44,599 nt of DNA from positions 1 through 44,599 of the forward strand of contig JALSLS010000354.1 in NCBI GenBank assembly GCA_026988195.1. The letters run 5' to 3'. A model generated the notes under the pieces. It saw only the letters and a list, made by a program, of their open reading frames with translations, made no database searches and had not been told where the DNA came from. Below, piece by piece: positions 1-10,300 of this stretch (position 1 is the first letter of the stretch; each line of letters begins with the position of its first letter). Source of the stretch: Methylomonas sp. (GTDB taxonomy: Bacteria; Pseudomonadota; Gammaproteobacteria; Methylococcales; Methylomonadaceae). Made by a program: the position numbers and the translations under genes.

Positions 1-1
1 T

Positions 2-376
2 ACTTTACTGGATGCTGTCATTATCGGTTTATTTCAAGCAGTGGCTTTAATACCCGGTACTTCTCGCTCTGGTATTACCATAACGGCAGGATTAATGACA
101 GGGCTAAGGCGTGAACATGCAGCGCGCTTTTCTTTTTTGTTATCTATTCCAGTTATTGCCTTAGCAGGTATGGTAAAAGGCTTAGAGCTTTATCAATCAG
201 CCATTCCGGTACAGTGGGATATGATTTCAATTGGGGTTGTTTTATCAGCTGTTACGGCTTATTTATCAATCGGCTGGTTTTTAAAATTACTGGACAAAAT
301 TGGTATGATGCCTTTTGTTTATTACCGCTTAATACTCGGCATCTTCTTGTTCAGCGTATTTATCGGCCAGTTTTAA
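2..376 (+). CDS. uppP: Undecaprenyl-diphosphatase UppP/BacA, C-terminal part (5' truncated by window edge)
   Basis: Open frame from nt 2 (TLLDAVIIGLFQAVALIPGTSRSGITITAGLMTGL...) with the PGTSRSG motif and hydrophobic C-terminus ending FLFSVFIGQF. Confidence 0.93.
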   Translation, partial: TLLDAVIIGLFQAVALIPGTSRSGITITAGLMTGLRREHAARFSFLLSIPVIALAGMVKGLELYQSAIPVQWDMISIGVVLSAVTAYLSIGWFLKLLDKIGMMPFVYYRLILGIFLFSVFIGQF

Positions 377-396
377 AAGTACAAATACTGCCCCAG
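291..396 (+). repeat. Left copy of 106-bp direct repeat flanking the island (3' end of uppP overlapping the smrA 3' end)
   Basis: TGGACAAAATTGGTATGATGCC...AAATACTGCCCCAG recurs at 43376-43481 with 2 mismatches by eye; weaker similarity continues to about 410 (CTTTAGG). Confidence 0.95.
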
Positions 397-417
397 CTTC
401 CTACTTTAGGCTTCTAA

Positions 418-1404
418 ATGTACTTGAGTCAGCACCACTTATTATCATCCCAGAACCTGGATGAGTTACGAGATATTTTGGGAAGGCAATTTTCTCAGCA
501 TGAGCTCAATATTATGCGGAAAGGGCATGAAGTTGATGCATTTGTTAATGGTTGCGCCATTAATGATTTAGGCTTAACCTATGTATCTTATGGTAGTGAT
601 GTGTCGATAGAGGCACGTATTCATGAGGAGCAGTGTAGTGATGTTATATCATTAAATATTCTTACCTCAGGCACAGGGTGTCTTCAGAAAAATGGCCGTG
701 AATGGGGGCTTTCTTTAAAAAAAGGGGCTGTTTTTAGTATGCAACAACCTCTAGTTTTTAGTTCGAGTGGTTGTTCAGGAATAGTGTTGTCTCTTCCTAT
801 TGTAAGTGTGATGAGACATGCAAGAGCATTGCTAGGTGATCAAATTGATCAAATAGATTTTAAGTTTGACACGACAATTGACCTGACTACGCCATTAGGG
901 AAAATATTATATAACACTATTATCCGTACCACATTGGATATGAATGGTTCGCTTGGTGGTCTAGATAACTCTATCGCTATCACCAACCTAGAAAACTATC
1001 TGCTCTCTCAATTCATTGTGCTACAGCCTAACTCTTTCATGAGCCTTTCTCAGCAGACGATAGACCGTGAAATTATGCCTTGTCATATTAAACGTGCTCG
1101 TGAGTATATTCATGCCTATGCACATGAAAAAATTACGCTGTATGATCTAGCGACTTATGCAGGTTGCAGTTATCGTACATTACAAACGCTGTTTAATAAG
1201 GTATTTGGTATATCACCAATGACATATCTCAGTGCTATTAGGTTGGAAAGGGTTCATGAAGCATTGTTGGATGCTGATTACCAAGTTTTTACAGTATCTA
1301 ATATTGCTAAGAAATGGGGGTTTACCCATATGGGGAGACTGGCTGAATCGTACAAAAAACAATATGGTATTACCCCCTCTGAGAGCTTGCGGCAGGAAAA
1401 ATGA
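418..1404 (+). CDS. AraC-family transcriptional regulator
   Basis: 328 aa; C-terminal double HTH (ITLYDLATYAGCSYRTLQTLFNKVFGISPMTYLSAIRLERVHEAL...VSNIAKKWGFTHMGRLAESYKKQYGITPSE). Confidence 0.92.
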   Translation: MYLSQHHLLSSQNLDELRDILGRQFSQHELNIMRKGHEVDAFVNGCAINDLGLTYVSYGSDVSIEARIHEEQCSDVISLNILTSGTGCLQKNGREWGLSLKKGAVFSMQQPLVFSSSGCSGIVLSLPIVSVMRHARALLGDQIDQIDFKFDTTIDLTTPLGKILYNTIIRTTLDMNGSLGGLDNSIAITNLENYLLSQFIVLQPNSFMSLSQQTIDREIMPCHIKRAREYIHAYAHEKITLYDLATYAGCSYRTLQTLFNKVFGISPMTYLSAIRLERVHEALLDADYQVFTVSNIAKKWGFTHMGRLAESYKKQYGITPSESLRQEK

Positions 1405-1710
1405 TGCTATAGAGGTTGTAGTCAAATGTCCTTGGATGTGCTGGCTTAGGAACGTGCATGAAATAAGTTCCCGATTTCAAACGAGTCTTTTACTCCACCT
1501 GAAGCCCCCCCACGTTATAATTACCTCTTTGAGACAGAAAAAACGCATAATACCCTCATAAAATGTAGCAGTTATCCAAATTGCGCAACCATTTACAGCT
1601 CCCTTTAGTTGTTGGTTGACACTGCAGCTTGTTTGTTTTGTAATGGATTGCTGACAGACGGTTAAATAGTATTAAGTAAAATAGGCATATTTATTTCCAG
1701 CATTGTACGG

Positions 1711-1733
1711 CCTATAGCTGAAATAGCTATAGG
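1711..1733. promoter_or_regulatory. Perfect 9-bp inverted repeat (hairpin or operator candidate) upstream of the SapC gene
   Basis: CCTATAGCT-GAAAT-AGCTATAGG in the 450-bp intergenic region between the AraC gene and the SapC gene. Confidence 0.4.
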
Positions 1734-1854
1734 AATAAGAATGATTTTTATTGTGATTATGAAAATCTATAAGGAAGGATATGCTTGCGTCTCAATTTGA
1801 ATCGATAATTGTGTTTTTATAACTTAAATAAAAAAAACTATAAAGGTAAAAAAA

Positions 1855-2607
1855 ATGGATAAACAACTCTTGATTTATGGAAATGTTGCTGCGGTGGATA
1901 GTGAAAAACATAGAAATATGTCAGTCAAACTTGATGGTACGTATGCATTTGCAAAAGATATTAATTCTTCTCCTCTATTAGTCACAGAGTTTATTGAAGC
2001 GACGAAAGATTTTGCAGTGGTCTTCTCGGGTGATGATGAAGTGATGCCATTGGTGCTTCTAGGGATTGATGATAACTCTTATGTTTCAGATGAAAGTAAA
2101 TGGACAGCGAGTTATACCCCTGCTTTTTTACGACGTTACCCCTTTGTTTTTGCAAGTAATGATGAGGGGAGTAATTTTACACTTTGCCTTGATGAGTCTT
2201 TTGTAGGATGTAATGAAGAAAATATTGGGGAACGATTGTTTGATTCAGAAGGCTCCCATACACAATATTTGAAAAATGTTTTAGAGTTCTTACAAACTTA
2301 TCAGGCTCATTATAAGGCGACTCAAGTATTTTGCAAAAAAATAGTAGAGCTGGATTTATTAGAGCCGATGGAAGCGAGTTATAAAATTCGTGAGCAAAAA
2401 ACAGGTAATGTGACGGGGTTTAAGGCAATTAGTCGTGAAAAAATAAAAGCCTTATCAGATGAACAGTTATTAGAGTTAGTGCGTTCTGATTATTTAGAAT
2501 TAATATATAAACATCTTAGCTCAATGGCTAACTTTTCAAAAATGATTGAAAATATTGCGGAAGCAATGCCAGAGGAAAAGGCAGAGAAAAAAGAACTTAA
2601 AAGTTAG
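1855..2607 (+). CDS. SapC-family protein
   Basis: 250 aa with typical SapC-family pattern: LLIYGNVAAVDSEKHRN...YAFAKDINSSPLLVTEF...VMPLVLLGI...YTPAFLRRYPFVFAS...FTLCLDESF.G.....GERLFD; RBS AAAGG upstream. Confidence 0.9.
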   Translation: MDKQLLIYGNVAAVDSEKHRNMSVKLDGTYAFAKDINSSPLLVTEFIEATKDFAVVFSGDDEVMPLVLLGIDDNSYVSDESKWTASYTPAFLRRYPFVFASNDEGSNFTLCLDESFVGCNEENIGERLFDSEGSHTQYLKNVLEFLQTYQAHYKATQVFCKKIVELDLLEPMEASYKIREQKTGNVTGFKAISREKIKALSDEQLLELVRSDYLELIYKHLSSMANFSKMIENIAEAMPEEKAEKKELKS

Positions 2608-2657
2608 ACTGTTAAAGTTTTAAGGTAACTTTTCAACTTGTGAGTAGACAATGATCA

Positions 2658-2898
2658 TGTAGGAGCGTCCGCCCTCGGCGCGATTAAAATAATGCTCTTT
2701 TCTCTAAAACTTTCAATTATCTTCGCACCGACTAGTGAATGCAGATATTAGCTCCTGCAATATTTGCATTCACTAAATCCATGTAGATTATGCACGTAGG
2801 TAGAGCAATGTACTAAGGCAGGAAGCCCGTAGGTAGAAAATGCAGGAGCTATTATCGAGGAGCAGCGAAACGGTGTGCCGAGGGCGGGCGTTCCTACA
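2658..2898. repeat. MITE-like composite palindromic element with 22-bp terminal inverted repeats
   Basis: TGTAGGAGCGTCCGCCCTCGGC (2658-2679) against its near reverse complement GCCGAGGGCGGGCGTTCCTACA (2877-2898); internal hairpin AGTGAATGCAGATATT/AATATTTGCATTCACT (2734-2749 / 2759-2774). Confidence 0.75.
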
Positions 2899-2971
2899 AA
2901 GCATTGCACTAAGGGTGCTGAATAGTTACGTTTTAACAAGGTTTTGTAAGATATTAATTTATGGGTTAGTT

Positions 2972-4333
2972 ATGATACGTAATATTTTTTTAATATGTTT
3001 GGTTTATTGTTTTATTTTTAGTAAAAACTTATATGCTGAAACTTTGCATGAGGTGTATGCATTGGCTCAGAAAAATGATGCAGAGTTTTTATCAAAAATT
3101 TATCAAGGTGATGCACAATCAGAAAACTACTATCAAATGTTAGCTTTATTTTTTCCGAAAGCTTCATTTCGTTTGGCAAGAACTAAAACTATTCAAAATA
3201 TTATTAGTGCTGATAACCAAGTATTTGCAAGCGGTGAAACGAGTTATCCAACGTTTGAATATGAATTAACGGTAAGGCAATCCATATACAACCAAGCGCA
3301 TTGGGAAAAACTTTGGCAGGCTGAAACTGAAGAGAAGAAGATTGCCGCAGAGTTACAAATCGTTAAGCAAGATTTAATTCTAAAAGTTATTGAGCGTTAT
3401 TTTAGTGTATTAAATATACGTGAAGAGTATAAAAGTCTATTGCAGGAAGCGATAGGCCTGAATGAGCAATATGAAACAATTAAGACTAAATTACAAAGTG
3501 GTTTAGAAAAGAAAATTGTACTTAAAAAGGCGCGAGCAGTTTATTTGGATGTGCTAACGCGGCAAGAAGAAGCACGGTATAAGTTTGAAGATGCTATTGC
3601 CGGGCTTCAGGAAATAACAGGTAGGGATATTCAAACCCTTAATGAACTTAGTACTCACTTCCCATTAGTTAACCCAGACCCTTTATCTGTGGAGGTATGG
3701 GTTACCAATGCTACCTTACATAACCCCGAAATAATAGGACAAAAAGAAGCCATGCATATTGCATCGCAAGAAATCGGTGTGCAAAAGGCTAAGCATTACC
3801 CCACGATAGACTTTGTTTTTAGTCATGGCAGAAGAAAGGCGGAAGGTACTTTGTTTGGTGGGGGGAGTGATATTGAAGATACAAAAATGATGTTTGAGCT
3901 TAATGTTCCCTTTTTAGAAGGGGGGGCTGTTATGTCAATGGTTAGACAAGCAGAAAGTCTGGAAAAAAAAGGTGAGTCTGAACTAATTCAAATCAAGCGA
4001 AAAGTTAAGCGTGAAGCGCGAAGCGCATTTAATGGTGTAAAAATATCTTTGTTAAGGATTAATTCCTTCAAAGAGTTGCAGGAAGCAAGTGAAGATGAAG
4101 TTAACTATCTTGGACAACTCTATAAAATGGGAATTATTTCCAGTCTTGAAACTATCGAGTCGAAAAGAACATTGGCTAAAGTAATAGCAGATTATAGTAA
4201 TTCTCGTTATGAATATGTGTTAAGCATGATGCGTTTAAAAAGAACAGTCGGGATATTGTCTGAGAAAGATTTAACAGATTTAACAGATTTTTTTCTGGGG
4301 CAAGGGACATTATTGTCATTACCTGAAAGTTAA
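2972..4333 (+). CDS. TolC-family outer-membrane efflux/secretion protein
   Basis: From MIRNIFLICLVYCFIFSKNLYAETLHEVYALAQKNDAE (signal peptide), with repeated OEP helical pattern. The ORF-track start at 2840 lies inside the repeat element; in-frame ATG at 2972 precedes a proper signal peptide. Confidence 0.88.
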   Translation: MIRNIFLICLVYCFIFSKNLYAETLHEVYALAQKNDAEFLSKIYQGDAQSENYYQMLALFFPKASFRLARTKTIQNIISADNQVFASGETSYPTFEYELTVRQSIYNQAHWEKLWQAETEEKKIAAELQIVKQDLILKVIERYFSVLNIREEYKSLLQEAIGLNEQYETIKTKLQSGLEKKIVLKKARAVYLDVLTRQEEARYKFEDAIAGLQEITGRDIQTLNELSTHFPLVNPDPLSVEVWVTNATLHNPEIIGQKEAMHIASQEIGVQKAKHYPTIDFVFSHGRRKAEGTLFGGGSDIEDTKMMFELNVPFLEGGAVMSMVRQAESLEKKGESELIQIKRKVKREARSAFNGVKISLLRINSFKELQEASEDEVNYLGQLYKMGIISSLETIESKRTLAKVIADYSNSRYEYVLSMMRLKRTVGILSEKDLTDLTDFFLGQGTLLSLPES

Positions 4334-4398
4334 GATCCTTTGGGTTTAAAAATATTTAATACCAGAACCTGACTAGAAAGACATTACGGAGAAATAAT

Positions 4399-7300
4399 AT
4401 GTCGTTTCCATTTACAAGCCAAAAACAAAAAATAATAAACGACAGAAATAAAGTCTCGTTGACTGAAAAGTTAACACAAACGATAGGCTGGCTACTGAAA
4501 GGAATGGAAAAAAAACAGTATAAACCCATAGAGCTAGGTGAACGATTTTTTGTTGAAACACTAGAGCCTAGGGTTTTACTAGCTGCTGACCCGCTATTAA
4601 TTAATTTAGCGGCAGGAAATTCAGATATATACCTAGATATTAATGCCTCAAAAATACGAGTAATAGAGACTCAAACATCTACTCTTATTATGGAAAAATT
4701 GCTGGTTAATACTAGTGAGGTTCGTATAAAAGGGACAGCAGCTGATGATGTCGTCAAAATTAGTGCGAGTATTTTAGGTGCAGCAAATAATTTAATTATT
4801 AGTTTTCAAGGGATGGAAGGGAATGATAGCGTATTTATTTCGGGTGACCTTAGTTTAAATGGTGCGGGTTTAACGCTGGATGCTGAATCGATTACAGTTA
4901 ACGACAGCGTTTCAATTAGTACCACTGGTAATGTGTCCTTTTTTGCTAATGAGACTGATCAAGACTTGACTGATCAAGACTCGTTTGCTTTGGCAACGAT
5001 TAATTTGTTGAATAATAGCTCGATTACCGCTAACAATGTTAGCTTAAAAACTAAGGTTGTAACTGGGGTAAATAAAGAGGGTGTTAATGTAGCTTGGAAT
5101 ACGGTAACAACACAATCTGAAGCGGCAATTAATATTGATGGAAGTATTACCGCAACAGGGCAGGTTGAGGTTGAATCTGTTGTTGATAATGTATTGAAAT
5201 TTAGTGCTAATACCAGTACAAATATGACGGTTGAGGTTACTTCGAAAGCAACTATTGATATTACTAGTACAAGCTCTATTCAAGCAGAAAAGTTAAGCCT
5301 TTCATCTTTAATTCAAGGGGAAAGCAACATTGTTGCAACGGATGGAACTGCGGTTACCGTCAATGCCGATAATAAAAGTAATACTATTGTTGCAACAGGG
5401 GCAACACTTACTGTTGATAATGCCTTAGGGGATGTTTCTGCTTTGTCGATAACAGCGACAGATAATTCAAAAATTACGGTTAGTAATACTGATGCAAATC
5501 TGCCCACGACATTAGGTCTGTTTAATGGTACCTCAAATATTGTTAACTTAAGTCGAGATACTCAGGCACATCTTGGACATTATGATCATCGCTCAAGCTC
5601 AGGTATTGTTGATATTAAAACGGGTGATGTTGTTATTGCCGACCATAGTGGCGATAGTAAAATATATCGCTATATAGATGTAGATAATTCGGCGTTAGAT
5701 ATAACAACTTTAAATTCTGAGGTTCCGAGTGTATGGGAGTTACTTAGTAATAGTTCTATTACGGTATTAAATAATGGAACAGTGACTGTTGCAGCAAATG
5801 ATGACGGAGGAGTAGACAGCCAACTACTGTCTGATTATTTAGGTGTTGTAACAAATACGGTTGATGCAAAAGTAGATGCTTTAGTGCTTGCCGTTACACT
5901 TTCGTCAGGTGGCTTAGCCGTTAACGCATCCAGTAAGGCTTCCTATCAGGCTAAAGGTAAGCAAGTTAAAAATACTGTATCAGGTAATGTGGCAGCGACG
6001 TTAGCTAACTCTGATATAACAGTGACTGCGGAGGGTGTTTTAGTTTCTAGTAATAATCAACGGATTATTAGTGCCGAGTCGAAAGGGATAGAGCATGAAT
6101 TTTCATTAGCGGACTTTTCTGGCTCGGGTATTACTGTTGATGTATCTTACGCGGTTAATCAGGTGAGTGGAGACAGTACGGCTAAAATTGATAATAGCTC
6201 GGTTACAGCCACGGGAGGAACGGTTAACGTTAAGGCTGAAAATAATACGCAAGTGAGTGCATACTCAATAAGTCATGCCTTAAGTAAAGCAATATTAGTT
6301 ACTTTACCCGCTGAAATAAGTGTGACAGCTTTGCATGCCAGCAATAGTCTTATTGGCGATGTAGTGGCAGCGGTAAGTGATAGCACGATAACAACAAATA
6401 CAAGTGGTGACTTTTCAGTTGTTGCTGATAATAATGCCCTGATTTCTGCTAAGCAGCAAAATATTAATGAATTAGAAAGTGCGATTTTTACGGATGCTGG
6501 AGCAACAGTCGGCGGCAGTAGCGTTTTTAATAGTATCGGCTATGAGCTGGTAGACCCTTATACTGAAACTTTATCCACTTTTTTAGGGGTTGATTTTGGG
6601 ACTAAGAAATCATTTTCAACACTGGCCAGCGTTGTTGATAGTGATTTAGATATTGCTGGAAATGTAACCATTGCAGCCAATGCAAATAGTAAAATTTTTG
6701 CCCAGTTTTCTAATCAGGTTAGCGCAAGCAGTGACCAACTTTTTTCGGCCACCTTAAGTGCAACAGGAATATTGGTTAGTAATAAAATCTACAGTCATGT
6801 TGATGCTAAATATACTGGATCAAAAACAATAGCTACATCAACAGTGGCTAACAATTTAAGAGTTGAAGCGGTCGATAAATCGCAAATTTCCGCTGCTATC
6901 GTGCTAGAAAATAGTTCCACAAGTTCATCAACAGGTGGGCTGACTGAAAGTTATAACCTAACTGATTCCAGTTCAGTCAGTGTTGCAGGGATGGTGGTAC
7001 TCAATAAAATTGAAAACAATGTTTCCAGCTTAATTGATAATGTGGATTTAGCAGCGGGGCGCGTGGATGTTAGAGCCTTATCTTCCGCTTTAATTAATGC
7101 CACCATTAATAGTAGCTCAAATTCTTCAGGGGGAAGTGCTTTTGGAAGTGGTACTTCCTTAGCAGTCAATGGAATTTTGGCTATTAACCAGATAAGTGGT
7201 AAGGCAACGGCTTACCTACAGAATAGTGAAATAGTCACAAATGACACGGCCAGTAATGAGGGGGCTGTTAGTGTTTATGCCAGAAATGCATTAAAAATAA

Positions 7301-10300
7301 ATGCAGAGACTAACAGTGCGACAACAACAGGTGATGGGACAACGAGTATTGTTATTGCATTAAATGTTGTTGGCTGGTCAGGTTCCGTTTTAAGTGTTTT
7401 GGGAGGGACTTTAGAAAACCTGATAGGCACAAACTGGTTAGGAACTTCTAAGTTAGCAGCAGAAGCAAAAATTATTAATACTGTGTTGACAGTTGCTGGC
7501 GCGTTAAATGTTGTTGCTGATAATAAGGCGCGTATTAATTCAACCATAAGTAATGTTGCAGAATCTGCAGCTTCTGCATTACATGGCGCAACAGGGCAAG
7601 CCAATTCGGGCGTATTGGTTGCTAATTTTATTAGTGGCGGTGCAAAAGCGTTTATTGATGGACAGCCTGCTGGGACATTAAATATTGAAGTAAAAGGCGA
7701 TGTGACTGTTAAAGCCATAGATGACAATATGGTTTATGCCAATACTAAAATAGTATCCGCTTCAACCACAAGTAATACCGGAGGCTTAGATGTTGCAACG
7801 GGTTTATTACGCTGGATTTCAGGTTACGATTATGAGGCATCAGACAGCGCAACAAGTTATGACGATACTTTAATTAGTCAAGGACAGTATGTTGATATTG
7901 TCAGTGGTTTTGATGGAAAAGGAACCGTTGGGGATCTATATCAATACATTGGTGATACGCAAACGATCAATTTACATGAAACAAATTTTACCGATGTTTT
8001 TAACTGGGAAAAAGTAATTGACCCTGTTATTAAAAGCGCTATAACAGCCGACTTTGATACCGATCAAAACGTGCAGGCAGGCACAGATAAAGCACTGGCA
8101 TTTGCAGATGTGGTTAAAGCAATCGATGGTAAATTGTATGAATATATGGGAGAAGCCGTCACTATTAATTTAAGCACGGCCAACTATAGTGACAAAAATT
8201 TATGGAAAGAAAAGCTACTCAGTAATATTCTTCCTGAAGGCTATAACGTTTCAGATTCTGACTCGGTAGCCGTTGGAGGGATTCTTGCCTATAACAAAGT
8301 CGAAGGTGGGGCAGAAGTTTATATTGATGGGATGGTTTTTACTGATGCTATAGATAAACAACCAACGAATATTAGTGTGACGGCGATAGAAACGGCGCAA
8401 GTGAATGCAAGCGCAGATAGTTCGGTGACATCTTCGGGGGGAAGTGCTTATGGCTCAGGTGAGTCTATAGCTATCAATGGTGTGATTGCTGTTAATCAGG
8501 TGTTGAGCGATGCGACAGCCAAAATCACCAATAGTACGGTTTATTCACTAGGGGATGTAAATGTAATCGCTAATAATCTGGCGAGTATTACAGCGGATAC
8601 TAGAGCCATGCTACATACAGGTGATACAGCAAAAGGCCTAGTGGTTGCATTAAACCTTGTGGGTATGGAAATATCCGATCTATTTACCACGGCTTTAGAT
8701 AATATTTTAGGTACAAGTTTAGGAGGAACACCCACTAAAGTGCATGCCTCTATTGATACTAGCAGGCTTGTTGTTGATGGAAGCCTTAATATTAAAGCCA
8801 GCAATAGGGCGAGTATTAATACTAAGACCGCAAATGAAGCAACGGCTGCTGCCTCTGCTTTGTTTAATGCCTCAAGTGAGGTTAGTGCTAATCTGATTGC
8901 CGTTAATTTTATTGATAGTGACTCTCAGGCTTATCTTAATGGTGAAATCCATGTGGTGAAGAAAGCCGTTAATGTGTTTAGTTATGATGATGCCAGTATT
9001 AATGTTCGGATTAAACTTGAAGCACTGGCGGGTACTAAAAATGATGGCGGTGTTGGAATAGCCAGAGAGTTATTGCAGACCTTACAAAATAATTATGCAT
9101 ATACCACCAGTTCAGGCAGTAAAGCGCTAGAAAAAGGTGATTTGGTTTATGTGGGTAGCAGTTTTACGGGGCGAGGTTCTGTTGATAGTGTCTATAAATA
9201 TGTAGGGACTGATAATATTACGTTAGACTTGTCGTCGGAAGATTTCTTGAATGAAGATAACTGGACTAAACCTGTGCAGTTAGCTGATTTAATACCTACA
9301 GGCTTAAATGTTACCCCACCCAGCTCAAAAGCTGAAGGTGTTGTGTATGCTTATAATGCTGTAAAAAGTGAAGCGAAAGCTTACTTGGACTCCGCTAGAT
9401 TAACAGCAGGTGATGTGCATATTTATAGCTCATCACGCGCTTTACTTGATGCTCAAATTAAAAGTAAAGTAAAGTCATCAGGCGGTGTCCGTGCACTTAA
9501 TCAGGCTTATGGCGCAAGTAAGGCCTATATCATAGCAAGTGATATTACGACATTAATAGAGTCAGGGGTTAGCAGTGGCAATGTCTCTGTTAATGCAGCA
9601 AATCAGCAAAAATTAACAGTCGATAGCTTTAGTGTGGTTTCAGCAGGAAACACTTTAATGCTAAATACCTTAGGCTGGGAGCCCTCGTTACTTAATCTTA
9701 TTACTGCACCACTGAGTGCAATCCTGGGGGTCGAGATACCAGGAACCGATGAAAACAGTGCGCTGGCACATATTAGCGATACTAAGCTGACTGTCGCGGG
9801 TGATTTGTCGGTTAGAGCTTTCTCTGATTCACGTTTAAATGCAACCATGAGTAATGCTTCGGTTGCGAATAAAACCTTATTGTATGATGCTAATTCTTCC
9901 ACCAATTCTGCATTGGCTGTTATTAACCTAGTTAAAGGCAAAGCAAGAGCCTTTGTTGATGGCGATTCAACAGTAGCTGCTGTAAAGCGTGGGCTTGTTG
10001 TACAAGGTGATGTCACTATTGAAGCTATAGATAGCAGTATGGTTTATGCTAATACTAAAGTCGTTTCAACTTCATCGACTTCAAATACGGGTGGCCTAAA
10101 TATATTGACGGATACCTTACGCACCTTATCTGGATATGATTATCAGGCATCAGACAGTGCGGTGAGCTATAGCGATACTTTAGTCAGCCAAGGTGAATAT
10201 GTAAAAATTGCCAGTGGTTTTGCAGGAAAAGGGACTGTTGGTGATATCTATCAGTACATTGGGGATGAAAATAGCATCAATCTGCATAGTCATAATTTCA

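Noticed and set aside
214-417. ORF 214..417 and the similar ORF 43281..43496
   Set aside because: Out-of-frame readings of the uppP 3' end; similar only because of the direct repeat.
1232-1561. ORF 1232..1561 (109 aa) overlapping the AraC gene end
   Set aside because: Out of frame with the well-supported AraC CDS and lacking any recognisable motif.
2840-2971. N-terminal extension of the TolC ORF from 2840
   Set aside because: Lies in the palindromic element; the signal peptide begins at ATG 2972.
4954-4983. 15-bp tandem duplication ACTGATCAAGACT(TG/CG) in the giant gene
   Set aside because: Real but a trivial short duplication (TDQDL/TDQDS) with no evident function.
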